From Burkholderia sp. Leaf177 (GTDB lineage Bacteria > Pseudomonadota > Gammaproteobacteria > Burkholderiales > Burkholderiaceae), in assembly GCF_001424345.1 (NCBI RefSeq), contig NZ_LMPF01000024.1, forward strand, positions 425,986 through 489,985: a stretch of 64,000 nucleotides of DNA, given 5' to 3'. Positions within the stretch are counted from its first letter, which is position 1, and every line of letters begins with the position of its first letter. Under the pieces are notes generated by a model. It was not told the DNA's origin. It saw only the letters and a list, made by a program, of their open reading frames with translations, and ran no database searches. Made by a program: the position numbers and the translations under genes. Shown piece by piece: positions 8,425 through 17,385 of the stretch.

Positions 8425-9168
8425 ATGCGATTACAACAGCGTCTTATTGCGGAATTGTTTGGCACCTTCTGGCTAGTAATTGGCGGATGCGGAAGTGCGG
8501 TTCTCGCCGCCAAGTTTCCCGGCACGGGAATTGGCTTTGTCGGGGTATCGCTGGCATTCGGATTAACCGTTCTGACAATGGCTTATGCACTCGGCCATAT
8601 ATCGGGCGCTCATCTGAATCCGGCGGTCAGTGTCGGCCTGGCAGTCGCCGGCCGCTTTCCACCGAAGGAACTCGTGCCGTACATCGTCGCGCAGGTGATC
8701 GGCGCCACGCTCGGCGCGTTCGTGCTTTACCTGATTGCGTCGGGCTTGCCGGGGTTCGATGCCGCCGCCAGCGGCTTCGCCACCAACGGTTACGGAGCAC
8801 GCTCGCCCGGCGGCTTTTCGATGACCGCGGCCCTCATCTGCGAAGTCGTGATGACGTTCTTCTTCGTGCTCGTCATTCTCGGCACAACGGACGGCCGCGC
8901 CATCTCCGGATTTGCGCCGCTTGCCATCGGGCTGTGCCTGACGCTGATCCACCTGATATCCATTCCGGTGACGAATACGTCGGTCAATCCGGCGCGCTCA
9001 ACCGGGCCCGCGCTCTTTGCGGGCGGCGCGGCGCTGGGGCAGCTCTGGCTTTTTTGGGTGGCGCCGATCATCGGGGCGTTTATCGCGGGCGCGCTTTATC
9101 CGCGGCTCTTCCCGGAAAAAATTACGGCGATCGCGCCGGCGCCGCTTGCTATCGATACCGCGCCTTGA
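8425..9168 (+). CDS. aqpZ: Aquaporin Z, water channel
   Basis: A six-helix MIP channel of 247 aa with both NPA boxes (residues 65-67 in GAHLNPAVS and 188-190 in SVNPARS). Selectivity-filter residues typical of water-selective AqpZ are present: Phe45, His176 and Arg191. It inserts in the inner membrane and conducts water. The ribosome binding site is weak (GGATGG at a suboptimal distance). A preceding 176-base gap likely contains its promoter. It converges on the cold-shock gene. Confidence 0.95.
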   Translation: MRLQQRLIAELFGTFWLVIGGCGSAVLAAKFPGTGIGFVGVSLAFGLTVLTMAYALGHISGAHLNPAVSVGLAVAGRFPPKELVPYIVAQVIGATLGAFVLYLIASGLPGFDAAASGFATNGYGARSPGGFSMTAALICEVVMTFFFVLVILGTTDGRAISGFAPLAIGLCLTLIHLISIPVTNTSVNPARSTGPALFAGGAALGQLWLFWVAPIIGAFIAGALYPRLFPEKITAIAPAPLAIDTAP

Positions 9169-9190
9169 GCCCGGCAAACGCCGCGCGCAA

Positions 9191-9220
9191 TAAAAAATGG
9201 CCCGCCGAAGCGGGCCATTC
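9191..9220 (-). terminator. Intrinsic terminator with UUCG tetraloop
   Basis: A 10-bp stem (AATGGCCCGC paired with GCGGGCCATT) encloses a loop that on the minus strand reads C-UUCG-G. A T-run follows on the minus strand, so it terminates the cold-shock transcript, and it may also act on aqpZ from the other side. Confidence 0.85.
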
Positions 9221-9262
9221 ATTCATGCGATCAAGCTAGCTGTATCGATTTGAAGCGTCGAA

Positions 9263-9466
9263 TTACAGCGGCTGGATGTTCGATGCTTGCAGACCCTTCG
9301 GGCCTTGCTTCGCTTCGTAGCTCACTTTCTGGTTTTCCTGGAGGGTCTTGAAGCCTTCCGTGCGGATTTCCGAGAAGTGTGCGAACAGGTCGTCACCGCC
9401 GCCGTCCGGCGTGATGAAGCCAAAACCCTTCGCATCGTTAAACCACTTCACAATACCTGTTGCCAT
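9263..9466 (-). CDS. Cold-shock protein, CspA family
   Basis: A 67-aa single cold-shock domain with RNP1 KGFGFI (residues 13-18) and RNP2 DLFAHF (26-31, usually VFVHF). It binds single-stranded RNA and DNA and melts mRNA structure. AGGA lies upstream of the ATG. The gene is preceded on its strand by a roughly 250-base gap, consistent with the long structured 5' leader typical of csp mRNAs, and followed by a strong terminator, so it is probably monocistronic. Confidence 0.95.
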   Translation of the reverse strand: MATGIVKWFNDAKGFGFITPDGGGDDLFAHFSEIRTEGFKTLQENQKVSYEAKQGPKGLQASNIQPL

Positions 9467-9744
9467 TTGCTGATTTTCCTAGAAGAGACGTAATTCCGTT
9501 TGGTAGCGCCACCCGCCGTCAAACGGCAAAGCGTTGCTGCCTCCTTTTACCACGCGAAAATGTCACTCTGCAATTGGATTCTCCCCGATGTTCCCAGAAA
9601 TGATGTCCAAAAAGCGCGTGTACATAGTGCGGAGACGCTTGCCGTTCATCCGAGCGGACATGCGAATAATAATTAAAACATTTGGTAAGGCAAAGAAATA
9701 AGTCTATTTTTATCATTCATTGGCCGTTCTAAGAGACCGAGACA
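9467..9744. promoter_or_regulatory. Divergent control region: csp leader and autotransporter promoter
   Basis: This 278-base gap separates the cold-shock gene (minus) from the autotransporter gene (plus). It includes a small hairpin GCCGT-CAA-ACGGC at 9515-9527 within the presumed csp 5' leader, and an AT-rich block at about 9665-9720 that probably holds promoters for one or both genes. Nothing else is evident. Confidence 0.45.
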
Positions 9745-12700
9745 ATGAAGAAAGCAGTCGATTTGGGCATTTGCAGCGCTGTTGTTTTTTCGGGAGCATT
9801 TACGGGGACGGCGAACGCCGCGTGCACTTCAACCGCGCCGGCAACCGGTGCGAGCGTGGTCTGCAGCGGAACTGGCATCGTTCCGGTGGCTGCGCTGACC
9901 GGGTCGACGGGCGTCAATATAACTATCGATTCAACCGTGGCGGCCGCCCTGACGCGCGCGAGTTCGCCGGTGTCGTTCAACGTCGCGCGATCGAGCACGA
10001 TCACCAGCAGCGGCGCACTCACGCTGACTGGCGGCGGCGGTTCGGGGACCAATCGTGGCGCGGTTTTGCTGGGAACCGGCGATACCAATCGCATTACCAA
10101 TGCGTTGTCCGGGAAGATCGTCACGACGGGCGCGTACAACGACGGCATGGCCGCCAACGGCAGCGGCAATTCGCTTGTGAACAACGGTTCCATATCGACT
10201 GCTGGGCCGAATGCGTACGGCATGTCGGCCGCCTGGGGGCAGACAAATGTTGGTCAGGCCAACAACACGCTGACGAACGCCGGCACGATAACAACGAGCG
10301 GCAGCAACGCGCGCGCGGCATCGATTGTTGGCGGCAGCGGGACGATCAACAACAGCGGAACGCTCACAACTTCGGGCGCAAACAGCCCCACGGCGTATCT
10401 CCAGGGCAACAACGATTCGCTCGTCAACACCGGCACCATCACCGCGACAGGCGCCGACTCCGATGCTGTCTTTTCGAATACCGCAGGATCGAGTTTTGCC
10501 GCGACGATCGAAAATCGTGCGGGCGGTAAAATTTTCAGCCAGAGCGCGGCGGCGGTCAGAACGCTGAACGGCGCGTCCACGGTCACCAACGCCGGCTTGC
10601 TGCAATCCGGCGGCCCTCTGGCGATCGCGATGGGCAACGGCGTCAACACGCTGATCCTGCAGACGGGCTCGCAGATCATCGGCGGGGCGGACGGCGGCGG
10701 CGGACCGGGCGCGAGCACGGTAATCCTGCAGGGACGCGGTGAGGCATCGAATGCATTCACGCGCTTCCAGACCTTGAGAATGGCCGGTGACGCCTGGACA
10801 TTCAGCGGCACTGGCGACTTCAACCTCGCCGAAGTGCAGGCCGGCACGCTGAATCTGACCGGCCAGTTCGCGCCGACCACCGTCGCTCTGGTCGATGCAC
10901 CCGGCACGCTGCAAGCCACCGCGCAAAACTTGCCGACCAACGTCACCGACAACGGCCTCGTTCGCTTGGCGCAGGACATCGACGGCACGTACAGCGGCAC
11001 GATCTCGGGTACGGGTGCCGTCAATAAAACCGGTGCGGGCGTTTTGACGCTGACTCCCGCGGCGGCCGGCGGCAACACGTATTCGGGCGGCACGGCGGTT
11101 CTCGGCGGCTCGCTCGCCATTGGCGCCGATAACGCGCTGGGCGCCCCGACTGGCGGCCTCACGCTCGACGGCGGCACGCTCCGGCTGAACAACGCGCTGG
11201 ATCTGGCGGCGACGCGGCCCATCGTGCTTGGCGCGGCGGGCGGTGTTATCGATACCCAGAACTTCGATACCACCATCGAGCAGAACATTTCAGGCGCGGG
11301 GTCGCTCACCAAGCTCGGCGCGGGGCAACTCCTGCTGCAGGCGCCGACGACATTCACCGGCGGCACCACGCTCGTCGCCGGCACGCTCGCCGTGGGCGAC
11401 AGTTCGCACGCGGGCGCGTCGCTCGGCGGCGGCGGCCCGGTTTCCATTGCGGCAGGGACGAATCTGGGCGGCTACGGGACCATTTCCGGCGATGTCACCA
11501 ACAACGGCACGATCTTCGCGGCAAACGCGCTGCCTGCGTTTGCATCGGCGGGAACGGGCGCGTTGAACGTGCGCGGACAGCTCACGAACAACGGCCTCGC
11601 GCAGATTGCCGGGCCGGGCGTCGGCAATCAGCTCGTGGTGACGGGGAATTACATCGGACAGAACGCTCGCATCGCGCTCAATACGGTGGTTGGGCTGGAC
11701 AACTCGGCATCGGACAAACTGGTCGTCAGCGGCGGCAGCGCGAGCGGATCCAGCACGTTGCTGATCAACAACGTCGGTGGAACGGGCGCCGCGACTGCCG
11801 CCGATGGCATTCAGGTAGTTCAGGCGACGAACGGCGCGACATCGGCTGCGGGCGCGTTTTCGCTGCCGGCGTCCATCAAGGCGGGCGCTTACACCTATTA
11901 CCTCGCGAAGGGCGGCGTCACGGCGGGCACGAGCGAAAGCTGGTATCTGCGCAATACCGTGGCTGCCGCCGCGCCGCCGATCACGCCGATTCCGCCGATC
12001 ACGCCGCCGGGAACACCGGGAACGCCTACGTCACCGGGAACACCAACGACGCCAACCACGCCCGGGACGCCGTCCGAGCCCACAACTCCGGGAACGCCTG
12101 GCACACCTTCCGGCACCACGCCGCCGTCGGAATCCGCACCGGGCCCCGGCCCGATAGCCGCGCCTGGCACGCCGCCGCTTCCCGCAGCGCCGGCCGCCGG
12201 CTCCGCGCCCATTCCGCTGTACCGGCCCGAAGTCGCGCTATACGCCGCCATCCCGATGGTCGCGCGCGAACTCGGCTTCCAGCAGATCGATAACTTCCAC
12301 GACCGCCAGGGCGATCAGTCCTTGCTCAACGAAACCGGCGCGTTACCCGCCGCGTGGGGCCGCGTCTGGGGCGCGCATTCCGTGCAAAGTCAGGACGGCG
12401 CGGCCAATCCGGAATTCGATGGCTCCGTTTTCGGCGCGCAGGCCGGCCACGACATCTACGCCGATTCATCCCCGAGCGGCCACAAGAACCACTACGGCCT
12501 GTTCATCGGCTTCGCGCGCGCGACTGGCGACGTCGATGGTTTCGCCCTCGGTTTCCCGAACGTCGACGTCGGCCATTTATCGATGAACGCCTACAGTCTC
12601 GGCGGATACTGGACGCACGTCGGCCCAACCGGCTGGTACACGGACGCCGTGCTGATGGGTTCATCGATAACCGTGGACCCGTTGTCCAGTCAGGGAACCG

Positions 12701-13170
12701 GCGCGGGCACGCACGGCACGGCCGTGACCGGTTCCGTGGAAGGCGGTTTCCCGATCGCGCTCGGCAACGCGTTGGTAGTCGAGCCGCAAGCGCAGATCAT
12801 GTGGCAAAACCTGTCGCTCAACGACTTCAACGACGGCGTTTCGTCCGTGTCGTTCAACAACGGCAACACGTACATCGGGCGCCTCGGCGTGCGGCTGCAA
12901 CAGACCTTCAGCGGCGCCGGCGTGAAATGGCAACCCTACGCGCGCGTGAGCGTGCTGCGCGCGTTCGGCGAAGGCGACAGCACGACGTTCGGCGGAACCA
13001 CCGTCATTCCGGGCGGTATCGGGCAGACATCGGGGCAATTGAACGTGGGACTTGTTGCCCAGGTGACGCGATCGGGCAGCGCGTTCGTGACGGCAAGCTA
13101 CCTCACCAACCTTGGCGGCTCGCATCAACGGACGATAGGCGGCAACGCCGGCGTCCGATGGAAATGGTAA
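9745..13170 (+). CDS. Type V autotransporter (passenger, Pro-rich linker, beta-barrel)
   Basis: The 1141-aa product has a signal peptide ending near ANAA (residue 27). A long Gly/Thr/Asn-rich passenger follows, with NNGTI/TNAGTI-type beta-helix rungs (residues 100-290) and autotransporter-associated strand repeats (e.g. YSGGTAVLGGSLAIG, FTGGTTLVAGTLAVG, residues 420-560). A proline/threonine-rich linker spans about residues 745-825. The last ~290 residues form the autotransporter barrel ending in the aromatic residue of GVRWKW. It is predicted to insert in the outer membrane and display the passenger; adhesion is a common role but is not shown here. It converges on a small exported-protein gene. 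Confidence 0.9.
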   Translation: MKKAVDLGICSAVVFSGAFTGTANAACTSTAPATGASVVCSGTGIVPVAALTGSTGVNITIDSTVAAALTRASSPVSFNVARSSTITSSGALTLTGGGGSGTNRGAVLLGTGDTNRITNALSGKIVTTGAYNDGMAANGSGNSLVNNGSISTAGPNAYGMSAAWGQTNVGQANNTLTNAGTITTSGSNARAASIVGGSGTINNSGTLTTSGANSPTAYLQGNNDSLVNTGTITATGADSDAVFSNTAGSSFAATIENRAGGKIFSQSAAAVRTLNGASTVTNAGLLQSGGPLAIAMGNGVNTLILQTGSQIIGGADGGGGPGASTVILQGRGEASNAFTRFQTLRMAGDAWTFSGTGDFNLAEVQAGTLNLTGQFAPTTVALVDAPGTLQATAQNLPTNVTDNGLVRLAQDIDGTYSGTISGTGAVNKTGAGVLTLTPAAAGGNTYSGGTAVLGGSLAIGADNALGAPTGGLTLDGGTLRLNNALDLAATRPIVLGAAGGVIDTQNFDTTIEQNISGAGSLTKLGAGQLLLQAPTTFTGGTTLVAGTLAVGDSSHAGASLGGGGPVSIAAGTNLGGYGTISGDVTNNGTIFAANALPAFASAGTGALNVRGQLTNNGLAQIAGPGVGNQLVVTGNYIGQNARIALNTVVGLDNSASDKLVVSGGSASGSSTLLINNVGGTGAATAADGIQVVQATNGATSAAGAFSLPASIKAGAYTYYLAKGGVTAGTSESWYLRNTVAAAAPPITPIPPITPPGTPGTPTSPGTPTTPTTPGTPSEPTTPGTPGTPSGTTPPSESAPGPGPIAAPGTPPLPAAPAAGSAPIPLYRPEVALYAAIPMVARELGFQQIDNFHDRQGDQSLLNETGALPAAWGRVWGAHSVQSQDGAANPEFDGSVFGAQAGHDIYADSSPSGHKNHYGLFIGFARATGDVDGFALGFPNVDVGHLSMNAYSLGGYWTHVGPTGWYTDAVLMGSSITVDPLSSQGTGAGTHGTAVTGSVEGGFPIALGNALVVEPQAQIMWQNLSLNDFNDGVSSVSFNNGNTYIGRLGVRLQQTFSGAGVKWQPYARVSVLRAFGEGDSTTFGGTTVIPGGIGQTSGQLNVGLVAQVTRSGSAFVTASYLTNLGGSHQRTIGGNAGVRWKW

Positions 13171-13182
13171 GACCCGCGCGCC

Positions 13183-13467
13183 CTACCCGCCGAACTTCGG
13201 TGCGCTGCAATCGGGCGTGCCGTTGCTTTTGAGCAGCGGCGTGATGCCTTGTCCTTCGGCGATCAGATATCGGCAACCGGTTTCGTGATCGGTCTCCATC
13301 TGAAGATTGATGTCCTCGGTGGTTTCGCGCGTGAATCGGGAAGAGCCCGCATGCGGGATGGGCCTCGAAGCGGGCTTCGATTCGGGTTTTGGCTCGGCGT
13401 TCGGAACGTTCTGTGCCTGCGCCGCAAACGACGCGCTAACCGCCAGCAATACCAACAACCTTTTCAT
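13183..13467 (-). CDS. Small exported protein with DUF6440-like tail
   Basis: The start at 13467 has GAGGAA upstream and gives a clear signal peptide (MKRLLVLLAVSASFAAQAQ). The mature part has a Pro/Lys/Glu-rich linker, then a short domain with the pattern ETGCRYLIAEGQGITPLL followed by NGTPDC. That resembles DUF6440-type small proteins (tGvqYl...G.gltPLld..G.P). Two cysteines could pair. Function unknown. The 3' end is 13 bases from the convergent autotransporter stop. Confidence 0.65.
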   Translation of the reverse strand: MKRLLVLLAVSASFAAQAQNVPNAEPKPESKPASRPIPHAGSSRFTRETTEDINLQMETDHETGCRYLIAEGQGITPLLKSNGTPDCSAPKFGG

Positions 13468-13537
13468 GTGCGTTCCTCGTGACGTTGTGCGCAAAGACAC
13501 GCATTCCGTTCGATGAAATCCCGCGCACGAGGTTCAA

Positions 13538-14653
13538 CTACCGGTATTGCTCGCGCAAATAGTTGTCGAGGATGCCGAGGACATCGGGCAGATTCCGGCG
13601 TCCCAGTCCGATACGAATATGTGTATCGCCATGATCGAGCAACGTGCCGGGAAGCAGCAGCACGCCGGTGCGTTCGAGCACGTCCGCGCAGAAACGCTCC
13701 GCGCCGCCGTGCGTCAATCGCGGAAAAGCAACCGTCCCCGCCAATGGCCGATGCCATTCCAATATCTCGCGATGCCGCGCAAAAAACGGATCGAGCAAAG
13801 TCAGATTGCTTCGCACGATTGCCGTGTTTCGCTCGATCAGCGCGCTCGTATTGCGCACCGCTATTGCCGCCAGATATTCGCTCGGCGCGCTATTGCAGAT
13901 GGTCAGGTAATCCTTGAACGTGCTCATGGCGGCAAGCACATCGCGATCGCGGGTCGCGACCCAGCCCACGCGCAAGCCCGCGAGACCGTGCGACTTCGAT
14001 AACGCGCCGAGCGAGATCGCCTTCTCGTAGACATCGCACGCGGCCGGCAACCGATGCGCGGGATCGTGTTCGAGTCCACGATAAACCTCATCGCTGAAAA
14101 GCCAGAGCCCGTGCTTGCGCGCAAAACCGACGATTGCATCGAAGCGTTCGCGGTCCGGCAAATACCCCGTCGGATTGTGCGGCGCGCAGATGAGCACGGC
14201 CTTCGTTTCCGGACGCAGCATGGTTTCGAGCTCGTCCGGATCGAGCGACCAGCCATCGGATTCACGCGCCATCCACGGCGAAATGTGCACGCCCAACGCC
14301 TGCGCCACGGAGTAATGCGACTGATAGCCGGGCATATGCACGATCATGTGATCGCCGGCCTTGAGCATGGTGTTCATGAACGAGAAGATCGCTTCCTGCG
14401 CGCCGGTATGCACGATCAATTCTTCCGTTCCGATCGATTCGTACAAGGTCGCAAGTTCGCGTCGAAGTTCGGGCGCGCCTGGGTATTCCGTATAGCCGAG
14501 CCACGTGGTGTTGAAGGCATCGGCGGAACCGGGTTCGAGCGCCAGGAGATCGGCTATCGACATGGATTCCGGGTCGGAACTGCACATCAAATAGCGTGCA
14601 GTGAATTCGTGAACGGCGAAGTATCGTTCGAGTGCAAATGGCGCGGGTTGCAT
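13538..14653 (-). CDS. PLP-dependent aminotransferase, class I/II
   Basis: The 371-aa fold-type I enzyme shows APHNPTG (157-163), SDEVY (187-191), the Schiff-base lysine K220 in LGALSKSHGLAGLRVGW and Arg228. The C-terminal GDTHIRIGLGR segment carries a substrate-carboxylate-binding arginine. It transfers amino groups between amino and keto acids; the amino-acid specificity cannot be read from sequence. It is divergent from an ArgP-like LysR gene about 110 bases away, which suggests control by that regulator, perhaps in basic amino-acid metabolism. Confidence 0.85.
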   Translation of the reverse strand: MQPAPFALERYFAVHEFTARYLMCSSDPESMSIADLLALEPGSADAFNTTWLGYTEYPGAPELRRELATLYESIGTEELIVHTGAQEAIFSFMNTMLKAGDHMIVHMPGYQSHYSVAQALGVHISPWMARESDGWSLDPDELETMLRPETKAVLICAPHNPTGYLPDRERFDAIVGFARKHGLWLFSDEVYRGLEHDPAHRLPAACDVYEKAISLGALSKSHGLAGLRVGWVATRDRDVLAAMSTFKDYLTICNSAPSEYLAAIAVRNTSALIERNTAIVRSNLTLLDPFFARHREILEWHRPLAGTVAFPRLTHGGAERFCADVLERTGVLLLPGTLLDHGDTHIRIGLGRRNLPDVLGILDNYLREQYR

Positions 14654-14761
14654 GGCGGGTCCGAAGAGAAGAAGCGTGACGGGTTTTATCGATACGCGTA
14701 GTCTGCCGCTCGTAAGCCCATAAACGAAGCTAACTCTCCTAATCCCACTTAAGAAACGCTA

Positions 14762-15655
14762 ATGCTCGACTACGCTCTCCTCGATGCACTCGGCGCCGTC
14801 GTGCGCCATGGTTCGTTCGACCGCGCGGCACGCGAACTGAACGTGACGCCGTCGGCGGTATCGCAACGCGTGAAGCTGCTGGAAGAGCGCGTGGGAAGCG
14901 TGCTGGTAAAACGCGGCCAGCCATGCATTGCCACGCCGCCGGGCGCCTTGCTGTGCCGTCATATCGAGCGCGTGCGGCGACTCGAAACCGAACTCGGCAG
15001 CCAGATGCCCACGCTGCCCGGCATGCTTGCCGAAGCGTGGCCCTCGTTTCGCGTAGCGGTCAACGACGACAGCGTGGGGACGTGGTTTATCGACGCGGTA
15101 TCCGGCTTCTGTGTCGAGCGTGAAATGCTGTTGGATCTCGTGATCGACGATCAGGACCACACGGCCCAGCAATTACGCGACGGCAGCGTGCAAGGCGCCG
15201 TGACCACGCAAGCGGAAGCCGTGCAGGGATGCCGGTCGACCAAGCTCGGACGCATGCGATATCTGCCGGTATGCTCGCCGGCGTTTTTTCATCGATATTT
15301 CGCGGCCGGCCTGACACGCGACGCGCTGCGTCAAGCGCCGCGCGTCGAGTTCAACTCGAAGGACCAGATGCAGCGGCGTTTCATTCGCCGCATCACGCGC
15401 GCGGATCTCGATCCGCCGCGCCATTTGATTCCGCACGTGGCGGGTTTCGTGCGCGGCTGCGCGTCCGGAATGGGCTGGGGCATGTGTCCCGAGCGCATGA
15501 TCCGGCCGCTGATCGAGTCGGGGGAACTCGTGCAGGTCGTGCCGGGCGCGCATATGGATGTGGATCTTTACTGGCAGACCTGGCGGCTTTCCATCGGCTG
15601 GCTCGACGATTTCAGGACCATGCTGCAAAAACGCGCGAAGGCGTTTCTCGACTAG
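14762..15655 (+). CDS. argP: LysR-type regulator, ArgP (IciA) like
   Basis: The 297-aa protein has an N-terminal winged HTH (GSFDRAARELNVTPSAVSQR, residues 17-36) and the ArgP-type effector domain, with the MGWGMCPERMIRPLIESGEL stretch and a C-terminal YWQTWRL. ArgP proteins sense Lys/Arg and in many bacteria activate the basic amino-acid exporter next door; here the divergent neighbour is an aminotransferase instead. The ATG has only a weak purine-rich upstream sequence. Confidence 0.8.
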   Translation: MLDYALLDALGAVVRHGSFDRAARELNVTPSAVSQRVKLLEERVGSVLVKRGQPCIATPPGALLCRHIERVRRLETELGSQMPTLPGMLAEAWPSFRVAVNDDSVGTWFIDAVSGFCVEREMLLDLVIDDQDHTAQQLRDGSVQGAVTTQAEAVQGCRSTKLGRMRYLPVCSPAFFHRYFAAGLTRDALRQAPRVEFNSKDQMQRRFIRRITRADLDPPRHLIPHVAGFVRGCASGMGWGMCPERMIRPLIESGELVQVVPGAHMDVDLYWQTWRLSIGWLDDFRTMLQKRAKAFLD

Positions 15656-15670
15656 CTTGCAGCAATACGT

Positions 15671-16030
15671 TTAACCGTTTGCCTGGCTATTATTCATTGG
15701 CCGATGCACCCGCGATGCAGCGCAAGTCTGCAGCGCTTCAATGGCAACGCTCGCCAGCTTGAGCGTCTCTTCGCAAGCGGGCACGTCGCTCAGCACACGG
15801 CAACCGCCGCCGCGATTGACCTTGGTCACCGCTTCGCGCGCGGCATTCAGCGCAGCTTCCGGCGAACCCTTGTCCTTTATAAACGCAGACATATTGAACA
15901 CGCTGCCCGCGCGCGATTCCACGAGCTGCGGGCACGCGTCATCGGCGAGAACATCGGTTGCGAAAAACGTAGCGGAGAGGATCGCGGCCGGTATCAAACG
16001 GCCGTGCTTGATATGGATTGAGGCTTTCAC
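15671..16030 (-). CDS. Small exported cysteine-containing protein
   Basis: I prefer the GTG at 16030 because GAGG lies 8 nt upstream; the frame can also start at GTG 16039. A signal peptide ends around VLADD. The mature ~90 residues are helical and carry four cysteines (in ACPQL, GGGCRVL, VPACEET and QTCAAS) that could form two disulfides. I recognise no family with confidence. It converges on argP with only a 15-base gap. Confidence 0.6.
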   Translation of the reverse strand: MKASIHIKHGRLIPAAILSATFFATDVLADDACPQLVESRAGSVFNMSAFIKDKGSPEAALNAAREAVTKVNRGGGCRVLSDVPACEETLKLASVAIEALQTCAASRVHRPMNNSQANG

Positions 16031-16246
16031 TGGAAGCACCTCGTGATGGCGTCATTCGGCTGCGGCCGTATCACGCTCGCGGATGGAATCGAAGGAAACA
16101 AAAGCCCACGCCTGAATAAAATATTAGCGCCCGAGCGAGAAAGCTTGCTTGCGGCGCGAAAGTCGTTGAGCCTTGAACTGTAAGTTACTCGTTCAAAAAT
16201 GTTGGCAATAAAAAAGTGGGCAGCGAATGCCGAGCTTTTCGTTTTG

Positions 16247-16261
16247 GGCACATCGTTTGCT
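16247..16261 (+). promoter_or_regulatory. Sigma-54 (RpoN) promoter, -24/-12
   Basis: GGCAC, five bases, then TTGCT matches the sigma-54 consensus TGGCAC-N5-TTGCW except for the first T, with the required 10 bases between the GG and GC dinucleotides. Transcription would begin near 16272, about 30 bases before the start of the small gene at 16301, which has a strong ribosome binding site. Confidence 0.7.
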
Positions 16262-16300
16262 GTGTCCCTCGATTCACAAAAATATGCAACGAGGGACCAC

Positions 16301-16552
16301 ATGGCATCGCCCAAATTCCGATCACTACTAGCAGAGCGAGAAATCGATCATCTGGAAAAAATGCTGCGTCTGTCGCGCACGCAAGGCCCCGTTCCGCATT
16401 TCAACGGTGCGTACTGGACGGCACGGCTGACATTCGTGCAGGATCATTTTGATCTCGTCGCCGAGCAGGCAAAGCGCGTCAAGGCGCTGCTTTGCATGTC
16501 TGCATCGAGCGACACCACTCACTCGAAGATCCGCGGCGCAATGCCTTCGTAG
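16301..16552 (+). CDS. Small hypothetical protein under a sigma-54 promoter
   Basis: The frame opens earlier, but the ATG at 16301 has GAGGG at good spacing and lies just after the RpoN promoter at 16247, so the product is 83 aa (MASPKFRSLL). It is soluble and mostly helical, with no signal peptide or known domain; two amphipathic helices (residues 9-22 and 40-62) are predicted by eye. It converges on the zinc-ribbon gene, which lies in the operon of the sigma-54 activator, so it is a plausible member of that activator's regulon. Confidence 0.65.
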   Translation: MASPKFRSLLAEREIDHLEKMLRLSRTQGPVPHFNGAYWTARLTFVQDHFDLVAEQAKRVKALLCMSASSDTTHSKIRGAMPS

Positions 16553-16565
16553 ATAGCCTGATCCA

Positions 16566-17351
16566 TCACTTGCTGCTCGCCTGAGCGGCCTCCGAAACGA
16601 GACGCCGCGCAGATACGCTCGACGCATCCACGCCTGAAGCTTGCCCTGCATTCTCCACTACGCACTGCCAGTCCCCGATCATTCGACACTGCCGCGCGCG
16701 CTTCAGAAGGCCATCGCGCAAATGCTCCTGCGCTTCCAGCTGCGAGCGCATTTGTTGCAACGGACCATTCGCGTCGCCGTTGTCCGGCATGGCAGCAAGA
16801 CGCCGATGCGCCACGAACAGATTCCGGCTTTGCAACGCTCGATAAAACTCGGCAGCACCGGGAATGGTCGAAACGGCTGCGGGCGGTTGAATTGGAGCCG
16901 CGCTCGGGGTCGGCGCTGGGGTTGGCGTTTGCGCCCGGCTCGCGCCAGCGCTTGCCGCCTGATTCCGAACGATCGCTCCGCTCGCAAACGTATGGGAAGT
17001 AATTGCTTGCGGCTTCAGATCCATGTCGGACGAATGTGAGCCGTGCAAAGCCCACACTATCAGCACGGCGCCAGCAAACAAACCGATCCATATCAGCGGC
17101 TCCGCGCGTTTCTTGCGCGCCTGATAAAACTTGAGCGCGCTTTCGGCAAGTCCCGGATACGCGCCTTTCGAACGCCGGGGACGCTTGATGGTATTCGTCT
17201 GAAATGCAGCGTCGACAAAACTCGATGCGCGACTCAGGAAATTCGGCACGTGGCCGCATCGCCCGCATCGGTAAGTGCCTGCAGGAAAGTCATTTCCGCA
17301 CTCTTCGCATGTCGTCCACGCTGCGTGACCGATAGACTCCAGCATGCGCAT
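16566..17351 (-). CDS. Zinc-ribbon membrane-anchored protein
   Basis: The chosen ATG at 17351 has GGAG exactly 6 nt upstream; ATGs at 17363 and 17345 are also in frame. The 261-aa product begins with a four-cysteine zinc ribbon (C15xxC18 and C29xxC32). A Lys/Arg-rich stretch leads to one membrane span at about residues 85-102. Then comes a Pro/Thr/Ala-rich linker and a helical C-terminal domain with repeat-like helices (AAEFYRALQSRNLFVAHRRL). It starts 34 bases after the sigma-54 activator gene on the same strand, so they likely form an operon. Function unknown. Confidence 0.75.
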   Translation of the reverse strand: MRMLESIGHAAWTTCEECGNDFPAGTYRCGRCGHVPNFLSRASSFVDAAFQTNTIKRPRRSKGAYPGLAESALKFYQARKKRAEPLIWIGLFAGAVLIVWALHGSHSSDMDLKPQAITSHTFASGAIVRNQAASAGASRAQTPTPAPTPSAAPIQPPAAVSTIPGAAEFYRALQSRNLFVAHRRLAAMPDNGDANGPLQQMRSQLEAQEHLRDGLLKRARQCRMIGDWQCVVENAGQASGVDASSVSARRLVSEAAQASSK

Positions 17352-17385
17352 AAAAGTCTCCATGTTTAAGTGGGTACCGGTGAAA

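Noticed and set aside
11980..12140. Repeated CCG/ACG-rich units
   Set aside because: They encode the Pro/Thr linker of the autotransporter and are explained by it.
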